Shown here in pieces: positions 45,001 to 54,430 of a stretch of DNA of 64,000 nt; position 1 is the first letter of the stretch, and each line of letters starts with the position of its first letter. Location of the stretch: the NCBI GenBank assembly GCA_963853835.1, contig OY970830.1, positions 44,767,966 through 44,831,965 on the forward strand. The letters run 5' to 3'. The translations under genes were made by a program, and so were the position numbers. The notes beneath the pieces are model-generated. The model was not told the origin of the DNA and did no database searches. It worked only from the letters and a program-made list of their open reading frames with translations. This stretch comes from Calendula officinalis (Eukaryota; Streptophyta; Magnoliopsida; Asterales; Asteraceae).

Positions 45001-45812
45001 ATTACTCATATCGATGGCCCTTGAACCATTATAACTACTAGCCATGACCAATAGCGTATACATATCGATTTTAAAAGTAATAGGTGTCCATAACCCATAA
45101 TCATTGCCCTTGAACTATTATAACCGATAGATGTCCATAACTCATAGCGATGGCCCTTGAACCATTATAACTACTAGCATGACCAATAGCGTATAGATAT
45201 GCATTTTACAAGTAATAGGTGTCCATAACCCATAACCAAGGCCATTGAACCATTATAACCACTACATGTCCATAACTCATATCGATGGCCCTAGAACCAT
45301 TATAACTGCTAGCCATGACCAACTGCCTACACATATCCATTTTACAAGTAATAGGTGTCCATAACCCATAACCATGGCCCTTGAATCATTATAGCCACTA
45401 GATGTCCATAACTCATACCGATGGCCCTTGAACCATTATAACTACTAGCATGACCAATAGCCTATACATATCCATTTTACAAGTAATAGGTGTCCATAAC
45501 CCATAACCATGGCCCTTGAACCATTATAACCACTAGATGTGCATAACTCATACCACTGGCCCTTGAACCATTATAACTACTAGCCATGACCAATAGCCTA
45601 TAGATATCCATTTTACAAGTAATAGGTGTCCATGACCCATAACCATGGTCCTTGAACCATTATAACCACTAGATGTCCATAACTGATAATGATGGCCTTT
45701 GAACCATTATAACTACTAGCCATGACCAATAGCCTCTAGATATCCATTTTACAAGTAATAGGTGTCCATAACCCATAACCATGGCCCTTGTACCATTATA
45801 ACTACTAGCCAT
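42069..45812 (+). repeat. 3744-bp higher-order unit, diverged domain
   Basis: Landmark GAGCAATAGCC at 42069 and 45813, and matching variant monomers at 42286 and 46030, give a 3744-bp period. The unit mixes diverged monomers (first 1.3 kb) with monomers of the upstream type (from about 43.7 kb). The second copy is broken by the full-length LINE at 48311. Confidence 0.65.
45494..45629 (+). repeat. Representative 136-bp monomer with subunits A, B, C
   Basis: This monomer is chosen as a near-consensus example. Subunit A is 45494-45540 (47 bp), B is 45541-45583 (43 bp) and C is 45584-45629 (46 bp). A and B share CCATAACYCATAMC followed by ATGGCCCTTGAACCATTATAA. C is more diverged, but still begins CCATGACCAATAGCC, matching the A subunit at 12 of its first 15 positions, and has CCATTTTA where A and B have CCATTATA. 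I infer an old triplication of a ~45-bp unit. Many monomers lack one C at the B/C boundary and are 135 bp long. Confidence 0.8.
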
Positions 45813-48295
45813 GAGCAATAGCCTATAGATATGCATTTTACAACTAATAGGTGTCCATAACCCATAACCAATGCCATTGAACCATTATAACCACTACATG
45901 TCCATAACTCATATCGATGGTCCTTGAACCATTATAACTACTAGCTATGACCAATAGCCTATAGATATCCATTTTACAAGTAATAGGTGTCCATAACCCA
46001 TAACCATGGTCCTTGAAACATTACAACCACTAGATGTCCATAAATGATACTGACGGCCCTTGAACCATTATAACTACTAGCCATGTCCAATAGCTTACAG
46101 ATATCCATTTTACAAGTAATAGGTGTCCATAACTCATAACCATGGTTCTTGAACCATTATAACCACTAGATGTCCATAACTGATACTGATGGCCCATTAT
46201 AACTAGTAGCCATGACCAATAGCCTATGGATATCCATTTTACAAGTAATAGGTGTCCATAACCCATAACCAAGGCCATTGAACCATTATAACCACTACAT
46301 GTCCATAACTCATATCGATGGCCCTTGAACCATTATAACTACTAGCTATGACCAATAACCTATAGATATCCATTTTACAAGTAATAGGTGTCCATAACCC
46401 ATAACCAAGGCCATTAAACCATTATAACCACTACATGTCTATAACTCATATCGATGGCCCTTGATCCATTATAACTACTAGCCATGACCAATAGCCTACA
46501 CATATCCATTTTACAAGTAATAGGTGTCCATAACCCATAACCATGGCCCTTGAACCATTATAACCACTAGATGTCCATAACTCATACCGATGGCCCTTGA
46601 ACCATTATAACTACTAGCATGACCAATAGCCTATACATATCCATTTTACAAGTAATAGGTGTCCATAACCCATATCCTTGGGTTTGAACCATTATGACCA
46701 CTAGATGTCCATAACTCATACCGATGGACCTTGAACCATTATTACTACTAGCCATTATTAATAGCCTATCGATATCCATTTTACAAGTAATAGGTGTCCA
46801 TAACCCATAACCATGGCCCTTGAACCATTATAACCACTAGATGTACATAACTCATACCGCTGGCCCTTGAACCATTATAACTACTAGCCATGACCAATAG
46901 CCTATAGATATGCATTTTACAAGTAATAGGTGTCCATAAACCATAACCAAGGCCATTGAACCATTATAACCACTACATGTCCGTAAGTCATATCGATGGC
47001 CCTTGAACCATTATAACTACTAGCCATGACCAATATCCTATAGATATGCATTTTACAAGTAATAGGTGTCCAGAACCCATAACCATGGCCATTGAACCAT
47101 TATAACCACTACATGTCCATAACTCATATCGATGGCCCTTGAACCATTATAACTACTAGCCATGACCAATAGCATAGACATATCGATTTTAAAAGTAATA
47201 GGTGTCCATAACCCATAATCATTGCCCTTGAACTATTATAACCGATAGATGTCCATAACTCATAGCGATGGCCCTTGAACCATTATAACTACTAGCATGA
47301 CCAATAGCGTATAGATATGCATTTTACAAGTAATAGGTGTCCATAACCCATAACCAAGGCCATTGAACCATTATAACCACTACATGTCCATAACTCATAT
47401 CGATGGCCCTAGAACCATTATAACTACTAGCCATGACCAACTGCCTACACATATCCATTTTACAAGTAATAGGTGTCCATAACCCATAACCATGGCCCTT
47501 GAATCATTATAGCCACTAGATGTCCATAACTCATACCGATGGCCCTTGAACCATTATAACTACTAGCATGACCAATAGCCTATACATATCCATTTTACAA
47601 GTAATAGGTGTCCATAACCCATAACCATGGCCCTTGAACCATTATAACCACTAGATGTGCATAACTCATACCGCTGGCCCTTGAACCATTATAACTACTA
47701 GCCTTGACCAATAGCATATAGATATCCATTTTACAAGTAATAGGTGTCCATAACCCATAACTAAGGCCATTGAACCATTATAACCACTACATGTCCATAA
47801 GTCATATCGATGGCCCTTGAACCATTATAACTACTAGCCATGACCAATAGCCTATAGATATCCATTTTACAAGTAATAGGTGTCCATGACCCATAACCAT
47901 GGTCCTTGAACCATTATAACCACTAGATGTCCATAACTGATAATGATGGCCTTTGAACCATTATAACTACTAGCCATGACCAATAGCCTCTAGATATCCA
48001 TTTTACAAGTAATAGGTGTTCATAACCCATAACCATGGTTCATGAACCATTATAACCACTAGATGTCCATAACTGATACTGATGGCATTTGAACAATTAT
48101 AACTACTAGCCATGACCAATAGCCTTTAGATATCCATTTTACAAGTAATAGGTGTCCATAACCCATAACCATGGCCCTTGTATCATTATAACTACTAGCC
48201 ATGAGCAATAGCCTATAGATATGCATTTTACAACTAATAGGTGTCCATAACCCATAACCAATGCCATTGAACCATTATAACCACTACATGTCCAT

Positions 48296-48310
48296 AACTC
48301 ATATCGATGG
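48296..48310 (+). repeat. Target-site duplication, left (full-length LINE)
   Basis: AACTCATATCGATGG, 15 bp (16 if the following T is counted), in satellite subunit B. It occupies the same monomer position as the duplication around the truncated tails, differing by one base (ATAGCG versus ATATCG). It is repeated at 54416-54430. A paralogous uninterrupted site lies at 45906-45920. Confidence 0.92.
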
Positions 48311-48809
48311 TAACCTCTAGGTGAGAATGGGATGGCAGTGTTGACTTGTTGACTTTTCCTCTCTAGGGCGAATTTTGGTTATTGGTAGTCGACGGCTATT
48401 TTTCCTAATCTCCTTCCCTAGTTTGATCGAATTCTTGGTATTTTGCTATAATCTATTATTGTTTGCTGTCCACAATTGCTTCATTATAGTGTGCGGAATT
48501 GATTTCTAGTCCATTACGTTCTTTCTAGTTCTGATTAGTAGTTTTTGAAGATTTGTTTCTTATTTTGATGCGATTTGCCGATAAGATCATTACAAAATCT
48601 GCGTGCAATTCAGCTACTTCTGATTAGTAGTTTTATTGAAGATCTGTTATTTTTTGTTCCGATTTGCTGGAAGATCATTACAATATTTGCGATTAGGGTT
48701 TCCCCTTGGCTGCACTTTTTTATTGTTTTGTTCTTGCGGATTGGTGATTAAATTCTTAAAGCTGCGCCTAGGGTTTTCTTGGCTGCATGCTTTAACGTTG
48801 TTGGTTGCT
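48311..48809 (+). promoter_or_regulatory. LINE 5' UTR with internal repeats (probable internal promoter)
   Basis: The 499-bp leader contains a diverged direct repeat of about 75 bp at 48530-48604 and 48619-48693 (spacing 89), each copy starting TCTGATTAGTAG and containing AAGATCATTACAA. Two TAGGGTTT motifs follow at 48694 and 48769, each leading into CTTGGCTGCA (spacing 75). TAGGGTTT is the telo-box motif known from plant promoters of growth-related genes. LINEs need a promoter inside their 5' end; assigning it to these repeats is inference. A minimal upstream frame (ATG CTT TAA at 48787) precedes ORF1. Confidence 0.55.
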
Positions 48810-50537
48810 ATGGCCCCTGCTACAAACGATACGGGTCAAAAACCATCAAACTTTGCTGCAAAATTGAAAAACATAGATGGCAAGATTATTGGCAAGAACG
48901 GGAATATTCTAAAGTCCCGTAATGCTTTGCGTGGTAACCCGGTGGATTCAGATTCTGTGGTACGATCCACAGCTCATGATGGAGACTTGGTGTCTAATAC
49001 AGGTCCTACTACAAGCAAAGTAAGTGTATGCCCCTCGGATGTTGGTACAAAGTTACCTCAATCAGCTGTTGTGTCCAATGAATCGCAACCTAAACAAACT
49101 TATGCTGTTGTGTCCAAGCAATCAGCTGTTGTGTCCAATGAATCACAACCTAAACCAACTTATGCTGCAATGATAAACAAGAATGCTAATGTTTCTAAGG
49201 TTAATTTTCGTAAACTTGATTCTGAAAAGTATAATGATGATGTAGATGTTATGATACCAATAGAATCAGTGAAGGAAGTTGCAAACAGGTTCTCTAATAC
49301 CCTCTATGGTTACTTTTTAGGCAAACGGATTGCCTTCCCGATTGTAGAATATTATGTCAAGAACGTATGGACAAAGTTTGGTCTCAATCGGGTTATGATG
49401 AATGCAAAAGGGTTCTTCTTTTTCAAATTTGACTCACATAAAGGATTAGAAGATGTTTTGGAAAATGGTCCTTGGATGATAAGAAATAACCCCATCATTC
49501 TAAAAGAATGGTCTCCAAACACTACACTAACAAAGGAAGACCTTACTAAAGTCCCGATCTGGGTGAAATTCCATGATGTTCCAATGGCTGCGTTTACAGC
49601 CGATGGTCTTAGTATTATTGCTACAAAGATTGGCACACCAAAAATGTTGGATGCATACACAAGTAAAATCTGTTCGGAATCGTGGGGTAGAAGTAATTTT
49701 GCTAGAGCACTCATTGAAATCAGCTCTAAAGATGAGCTTAGATCCACTATGTCAATAGCCATACCTTCCCTTGAAGGGTCTGATTATTCGAAAGAATTGA
49801 TTACCTTGGAATATGAATGGAAACCCCCGAGGTGCTCGTTATGTCAAATTTTTGGCCATGATACAAGTAGCTGCCCCAAAACCGTTAAGCCTAAAGAGAA
49901 GGAAGTTACTCTAGAAACGGATGGGTTCCAAACAGTGAGTAGCAAAAACCGCAAGCACAACTTAAAGTTAGGTACTAATTTTCAATATAGACCAAAAGGG
50001 GGAACAACAAATGTTTCTGATTTGGCGGGTTGCTCTAAACACCCGGGCTCAAACAGTAATAGTGTAGATAATGGTAATCATTATGCTGCACCTATTGTTT
50101 GTGATGTTGTTCAAAATAAGCGTAACCTTGGGAACGCTTTTGAGACTAGTAATATCACACCTATTGATCGACACTTGATTCCGGATAATAGCGTTCCTGT
50201 TTTCGGAAAGGCGAACAGTAATAGTGTAAATGGTGCTGCTAAACACCATGTTACACCTATTGTTGGCCATCAAAACTTGGGTAACAGTAATAGTGTAGGT
50301 GATGTTGGGAATCTTCAACATCAGGTTACACCTACTGTTTCTATGACCATAAAATCTCCAACAAATCAGAATTCATATGCAAACATTCCTACTTCAAATG
50401 GTTTTGACTCTTTAAGTGACATGGAGGATGAAGATGATGAGGTGCAAGACATGAATAATGAAACAGCTAGGTTTATGACGACTAATCAAACTAATCAGGG
50501 GGCAAGCACTCCCTTTTCACATGGTCTTAATGTTTAG
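48810..50537 (+). CDS. LINE ORF1 protein (DUF4283 and CCHC zinc knuckle)
   Basis: 575 codons encoding the nucleic-acid-binding ORF1 protein of the element. It is expected to coat the LINE RNA in the retrotransposition particle. The ATG at 48810 (MAPATNDTG) is preferred: the frame is open upstream to 48636, but only from a TTG, and that stretch reads as leader. The N-terminal third is polar and contains a 60-bp (20-residue) tandem duplication around residues 84-120 (SAVVSNESQPK twice). A DUF4283 domain spans roughly residues 150-285. A CX2CX4HX4C zinc knuckle lies at C342, C345, H350 and C355, after YEWKPPR. The C-terminal part is low-complexity, with NSNSV three times, and ends in an acidic SDMEDEDDE patch. 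No stop or shift interrupts it. The stop overlaps the ORF2 start. Confidence 0.9.
   Translation: MAPATNDTGQKPSNFAAKLKNIDGKIIGKNGNILKSRNALRGNPVDSDSVVRSTAHDGDLVSNTGPTTSKVSVCPSDVGTKLPQSAVVSNESQPKQTYAVVSKQSAVVSNESQPKPTYAAMINKNANVSKVNFRKLDSEKYNDDVDVMIPIESVKEVANRFSNTLYGYFLGKRIAFPIVEYYVKNVWTKFGLNRVMMNAKGFFFFKFDSHKGLEDVLENGPWMIRNNPIILKEWSPNTTLTKEDLTKVPIWVKFHDVPMAAFTADGLSIIATKIGTPKMLDAYTSKICSESWGRSNFARALIEISSKDELRSTMSIAIPSLEGSDYSKELITLEYEWKPPRCSLCQIFGHDTSSCPKTVKPKEKEVTLETDGFQTVSSKNRKHNLKLGTNFQYRPKGGTTNVSDLAGCSKHPGSNSNSVDNGNHYAAPIVCDVVQNKRNLGNAFETSNITPIDRHLIPDNSVPVFGKANSNSVNGAAKHHVTPIVGHQNLGNSNSVGDVGNLQHQVTPTVSMTIKSPTNQNSYANIPTSNGFDSLSDMEDEDDEVQDMNNETARFMTTNQTNQGASTPFSHGLNV
49060..49167 (+). repeat. 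60-bp tandem duplication inside ORF1
   Basis: ATCAGCTGTTGTGTCCAATG occurs at 49061 and again at 49121, followed in both by AATC(G/A)CAACCTAAAC and ACTTATGCTG. The period is 60 bp, so the frame is kept and 20 residues are repeated. The two copies differ by only a few bases. Confidence 0.85.
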
Positions 50538-51333
50538 CCTTGCTTCATGGAATATAAGGGGCTTGAACCAGTCCCCAAAAAAAGAAGAGGTTCGTCAAGT
50601 TGTTCTAGATAACCACCTTAGTTTGTGTGCCATTTTGGAGTCTCATGTGAATGTGGCTGATGTTTATGATGTTTGTAAAGATGTTTGTGCAAGTTGGACA
50701 TGGATCTCGAATGGGCATCTTTGTGATAAAGGTTCTCGTATTATTCTCGGATGGGATGAGAGGATCCTAGATGTTATGATCCTTTCCCAAACGAATCAGG
50801 TTATTCATGTTCAAATTATTACTAAGGGTGATCGAAAATCTTTCTTTTGCTCTTTTGTGTATGCCGATACTTATTACATTGATAGAAGGATTCTATGGCA
50901 GAATTTGGTTGCCCATGGTCATCTTATGGCAAATAGGCCATGGACGATTCTGGGCGATTTTAATGCGGCTCTAAACCTTGAAGATCACTCAAGTGGTGGG
51001 TATCAACCCAATATTGCTATGCGGGAATTCCAAGAATGTGTGAATGATATGGCTGTTATGGATATTAATAGTACGGGTCTCCATTTTACATGGAACCAAA
51101 AACCGAAAGGCTCCAGTGGTATCCTAAAGAAAATTGATCGCATTATGGGGAACCAACATTTCATTGATATGTTCCCGGGGTCTTTTGGTATTTTTCAGCC
51201 ATACCGCATCTCGGATCATTCTCCTTGTGTTTTGAAAATCCCAAATGTGTTAAAGTTCAAACCAAAGCCCTTTAAATTCTTTAACTTTCTAGCAGACAAA
51301 GCTGAATTTCGTGATATTGTCTCAGCAGCTTAG
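50530..51333 (+). pseudogene. ORF2 segment 1: endonuclease domain
   Basis: 267 codons of an endonuclease/exonuclease/phosphatase-fold domain, ended by TAG. Motifs from the ATG at 50530: WNIRG (N8), AILESH (E37), YAD near residue 112, GDFNAAL (D143, N145), DRIM near 203, and RISDHSP (D229, H230). These are the usual metal-binding and catalytic positions of the L1 apurinic-like endonuclease, and none is missing. The domain ends at KPKPFKFFNF, typical of the linker leading to the reverse transcriptase. The TAG follows DIVSAA. Related elements, as far as I recall them, have a tryptophan there, so a TGG-to-TAG change is plausible. Confidence 0.88.
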
Positions 51334-53154
51334 GCGGAGAACATCTCTGGTTGTGCTATGTACCGTGTAGTGAAACATCTTAAAGCCATTAAACCCCCTT
51401 TACGCAAGCTGTTAAAAGACCAAGGAAATCTGCATTCCAAGGTTAAATTCCTTAGGGTTGAGCTAGATGAGATTCAAATGGCTATTGATAATAATCCCCA
51501 CTGCCCGAAGCTTCGTGAAGAAGAAGCTCAGTATCTTCTTGCTTTTAAGGATGCGGTTCGTGATGAGGAACTTTTCCTAAAGCAGAAAGCAAAAACTGAA
51601 TGGTTACGGGTTGGGGACTCTAATTCAGCTTATTTTCATAATGTTGTGAAGAGTAGATGCCATAGAAACCGTATAGAGGCCATATTTGAAGATTCGGTGA
51701 TGTATGAGGGCAATGATGTCGCCCACATTTTTGTCAATCATTATCAAAATTTCCTTGGTATTGCGGGAAGTGTGACCCCGCTCGACAATAATGAGCTGTT
51801 TGAAACCACCATTGACCCTCAAAAGGCTGATTTTATGGTCCGCGGTGTTACTAATGCTGAAATTAAAAAGGCCCTTTTCTCTATTGGGAATGATAAAGCC
51901 CCGGGTCCTGATGGTTACACAGCGGTTTTTTTCAAGAAATCTTGGGACATTATTGAGGAGGAAGTTTGTACTGCGATACATGATTTCTTTTCTAATGGTA
52001 AGCTGCTTAAAGAAATTAACCACACAATTTTGGCTTTGATTCCAAAAGTCCCTACCCCATCAAAAACAACTGATTATCGTCCTATTTCCTGTTGTAATGT
52101 AATTTACAAGTGCATCAGTAAAATTATTACTAATCGTATTACCGATGTTCTTGGTGATATTGTGAACATAAACCAATCGGCTTTTATTCCGGGGAGACGA
52201 ATTTCAGATAACATTCTTCTCACGCAAGAATTAATGCATAATTACCATAGGCATGCTGGTCCCCCTAGATGCGCCTTCAAAGTCGATATCCAGAAGGCCT
52301 ATGACACTGTTGATTGGGATTTCCTGCGTTCTGCTCTTGTCGGATTTGGTTTTCCTCAAAAGATGATCATGTGGATTATGGAATGTGTTACTTCTCCTTC
52401 GTTCTCTATATGCATTAATGGTGAGGTCCATGGCTGGTTTCGAGGGAAGCGAGGGTTGAGACAAGGTGACCCTATGTCTCCGTTCCTTTTTACTATTGTT
52501 ATGGAGGTCCTGTCTCTTATTATCAAGCGTAGAGTTAGCAATAACCAGGATTTTAAATATCACAAAGGCTGTGAGCATCAAAAGATTGTAAACTTATGCT
52601 TTGCTGATGACCTTTTCCTTTTTGCTCGTGGTAACGTGAATTCAGCTAAGCTGATCTTGGATGCTCTAAATGAATTTAAAGAGGTTTCGGGTCTGGTTCC
52701 GAGTATCCAAAAGAGTACAGTTTACTTCTGTAATGTCCCTTCCGCTAGTCGTAATGCTATTCTCAATTTCATGCCGTTTGAGGAAGGAATTCTCCCGGTA
52801 AAATACCTTGGAGTGCCTTTGATAACGTCTAGATTACTATTTCGTGATTGTAAAAGCCTTTTAGAAAAGTTGCTGTTCCGCATTAATGATTGGAAGAATA
52901 AATTTCTCTCGTTTGCGGGCCGCCTCCAACTTATTATTTCAGTGCTTTCTAACATTCATATTTATTGGGCCTCGGTTTTTATACTTCCAACCCGGATTAT
53001 CCATGAGCTCGAGAAATTAATGCGGGGGTTTCTGTGGTGTCAAGGTGATATGAAGAAGGGAAAGGCCAAAGTTTCTTGGGAGTTAGTCTGTAAACCAAAG
53101 TCTGAGGGGGGGGGCTCGGGATACGCCGTATTAAAGATTTTAATGCTGCCCTAA
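51334..53154 (+). pseudogene. ORF2 segment 2: reverse transcriptase domain
   Basis: This segment is in the same frame as segment 1; its first ATG is at 51358. An N-terminal linker contains EWLRVGDSNSAYFH. The reverse transcriptase core has APGPDGY (from 51898), DYRPISCCN (from 52072), NQSAFIPGR (from 52171), VDIQKAYDTVDW with the first catalytic Asp at 52285, GLRQGDPMSP (from about 52453), and FADD at 52600-52611 carrying the other two catalytic Asp. A thumb-like KYLGVPL motif follows. The reading frame leaves the correct phase at the nine-G run and stops at 53152-53154. The domain itself is complete. Confidence 0.92.
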
Positions 53155-54188
53155 TGGCTTATAATATTTGGGGTATTGTTTCTAATAAGGAGTCCCTTTG
53201 GGTTCAATGGATTCATTCCTACAAGTTGCGGGGTAGAAGTTTCTGGGATGTCCCGTATACAGGTTCCATGAGCTGGTCTTGGAGGAAGCTTCTTCAGTTG
53301 AGAAGAATTATTAGACCCTTTATTTGGCATGTTATCCGTGATGGGAAATCTACTTCTATTTGGTTTGATAAGTGGAGTATGGCTTGTCCATTATTTCAGT
53401 TCCTAACTCATAGAGATAGTACCCGAGGTGGTTTTACTGCTCAGGATATGGTGTCTGATGTTATTTCTAATAATAGTTGGATGTGGCCTTCTGATTGGTA
53501 CACAAGGTTCCATGAGATTACTAATGCTCTAGTTCCCCCGCTGGTCACGGATCAAAAGGACTTGGTAGTATGGTCTGATTTAAATGGGTCCTTTCAGCCT
53601 TTCTCGGTTAATCTAGCTTGGAACTCTATCAGATCTAAGGAGATTGAAGTCTCTTGGTATAACGTTGTGTGGTTTTCTCATTGTGTTCCTCGGCATGCGT
53701 TTCATATGTGGCTTGTTATGAACAACCGTTTAAAAACCCAAGATATGCTGAATCAGTGGGATGTTCCCCATGACACGGATATTGATTCTTTTCGGTGTCC
53801 TCTGTGTAATCTTGTGCCTGATTCTCATGCCCACCTTTTCTTTGAATGTTTATACTCTTCGCAGGTGTGGTTAAAAATCAGATTGCTTGGGGGGATGGAC
53901 AACATTGCTCCTATTTTTGCTGCTATAACTGATTACATTACTCCAATGTCCAAAGGTAGATCGGCTAAGAGTGTTGTTTCCCGTATCTTACTTGGAGCCA
54001 CTACATATTACATTTGGTTAGAGCGAAATGCTAGGTTGTTTAGAAAGAAGTATAAATCGCACAATCAGTTGTGTGATGAAATTATTGCTACTGTTCGATT
54101 AAAACTGATGACCTTGAAGTTTAAGAAGAAGACAGTTGGTGTTAAGCGGATGCTTGACATTTGGAAGATCCCGGACACGATTGTTTAG
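53115..54188 (+). pseudogene. ORF2 segment 3: zf-RVT and C-terminus
   Basis: This is the continuation of ORF2 in the shifted frame; the first ATG is at 53154 (MAYNIWG). It carries the zf-RVT (reverse-transcriptase zinc-binding) domain: WFSHCVPRHAFHMWL, then CPLCNLVPDSHAHLFFEC with C215, C218, H227 and C232 counted from 53154. The C-terminal tail (GRSAKSV, YYIWLERNARLF, LKLMTLKFKKK) is the part also kept in the two truncated tails. Ends at TAG 54186-54188. No RNase H motif follows. Confidence 0.9.
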
Positions 54189-54415
54189 TTCGGTGGGATG
54201 TTTTGTGTTTGTGTTTTCTTGTGAGCGATAGTCTGTTTTGTGAGGCTGTTTTGCTAGTTATAGTTTTGGTCTTAGCTTTGTTTATGGCATGTCATAAACT
54301 TTGTCTTTGTTGTGTCGAGCTTTTGCTTGAGGTCAATGTGGCGTTCAGTCACATTCCTATGTAGTTCTTTTTGTGATTAATATTTTTTAGCCAGGGTGAA
54401 CCCTTTACCCAAAAA
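54189..54415 (+). other. LINE 3' UTR with three conserved hairpins
   Basis: Three stem-loops match those of the truncated tails. H1 (54316-54329) is CGAGC/GCTTG with loop TTTT. H2 (54335-54355) is AATGTGGC/GTCACATT with loop GTTCA. H3 (54394-54410) is GGGTGA/TTACCC with loop ACCCT. Each stem differs from the truncated subfamily by a single A-to-G change that turns an A-U pair into G-U, while the loops differ freely. The UTR ends in TTTACCC plus about five to seven A rather than a long poly(A). Some plant L1-clade LINEs are known to need a 3' stem-loop for reverse transcription; this role is inferred here. Confidence 0.75.
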
Positions 54416-54430
54416 AACTCATATCGATGG
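54416..54430 (+). repeat. Target-site duplication, right (full-length LINE)
   Basis: The second AACTCATATCGATGG. Satellite then continues TCCTTGAACC and CTAGCTATGACC, as in the uninterrupted paralogous site at 45906-45960. Confidence 0.92.

Larger units (their letters stand above)
38967..48295 (+). repeat. 136-bp satellite array, segment III
   Basis: Satellite continues in the same orientation. Up to about 42 kb it resembles the upstream blocks. After that a set of variants rare or absent upstream appears: TTGAAACATTACAACC, CCCATTATAACTAGTAGCC (a monomer missing about six bases), CATATCCTTGGG, and ATTATTACTACTAGCCATT. Two copies of this variant set, at 42069-43.4 kb and 45813-47.1 kb, lie 3744 bp apart. 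No gene or foreign element was seen here. Confidence 0.95.
50530..54188 (+). pseudogene. LINE ORF2 polyprotein, broken by one stop and one frameshift
   Basis: This is the catalytic protein of the element: endonuclease nicks the target and reverse transcriptase copies the RNA from the nick. The frame is +1 relative to ORF1. The ATG at 50530 overlaps the ORF1 TAG by 8 bp; an ATG at 50521 is also in frame. Ignoring the lesions it would be about 1218 codons, a normal plant L1 length. Lesion 1 is an in-frame TAG at 51331-51333, between endonuclease and reverse transcriptase. Lesion 2 is a +2 shift at a run of nine G (53106-53114), after KPKSE, with the frame resuming as RRIKDFNAALMAYN. All core catalytic residues are present on the open segments. 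The copy as written cannot make full-length ORF2 without readthrough and frameshifting, or unless one lesion is a sequencing error. Confidence 0.92.
48311..54415 (+). mobile_element. Full-length L1-clade LINE retrotransposon
   Basis: This is a 6.1-kb non-LTR element. It has a ~500-bp 5' UTR, ORF1 (48810-50537), ORF2 (50530-54188, broken), a 227-bp 3' UTR ending in a stem-loop, and a short A run. It lacks LTRs and is flanked by a 15-bp target duplication. The order DUF4283-CCHC ORF1, then apurinic-like endonuclease, reverse transcriptase and zf-RVT, is typical of plant L1-clade LINEs; no RNase H domain is evident. The satellite on either side joins in phase, as in the empty paralogous site near 45.9 kb, so nothing was deleted on insertion. 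Completeness and few lesions suggest a fairly recent insertion. Mobility of this copy would need ORF2 from elsewhere. Confidence 0.95.

Noticed and set aside
48636..48809. Extended ORF1 start giving 58 more N-terminal residues
   Set aside because: The frame opens at a TTG, not an ATG, and the extra stretch is leader sequence containing the 5' UTR repeats. The ATG at 48810 has a better context.
49352..49762. Other frames overlapping LINE ORF1 and ORF2 (e.g. 49352-49762 minus, 51625-52023 minus, 52231-52581 minus)
   Set aside because: Antisense or alternate-frame shadows of sequence that clearly encodes the LINE proteins in another frame.
54161..54364. 67-codon frame at the LINE 3' end
   Set aside because: It starts within the ORF2 C-terminus in another frame and runs through the 3' UTR hairpins; no domain.
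54401..54410. TTTACCC at the LINE end as a telomere-like repeat
   Set aside because: The plant telomere unit is TTTAGGG; this single phrase is one arm of a hairpin and is not tandem.
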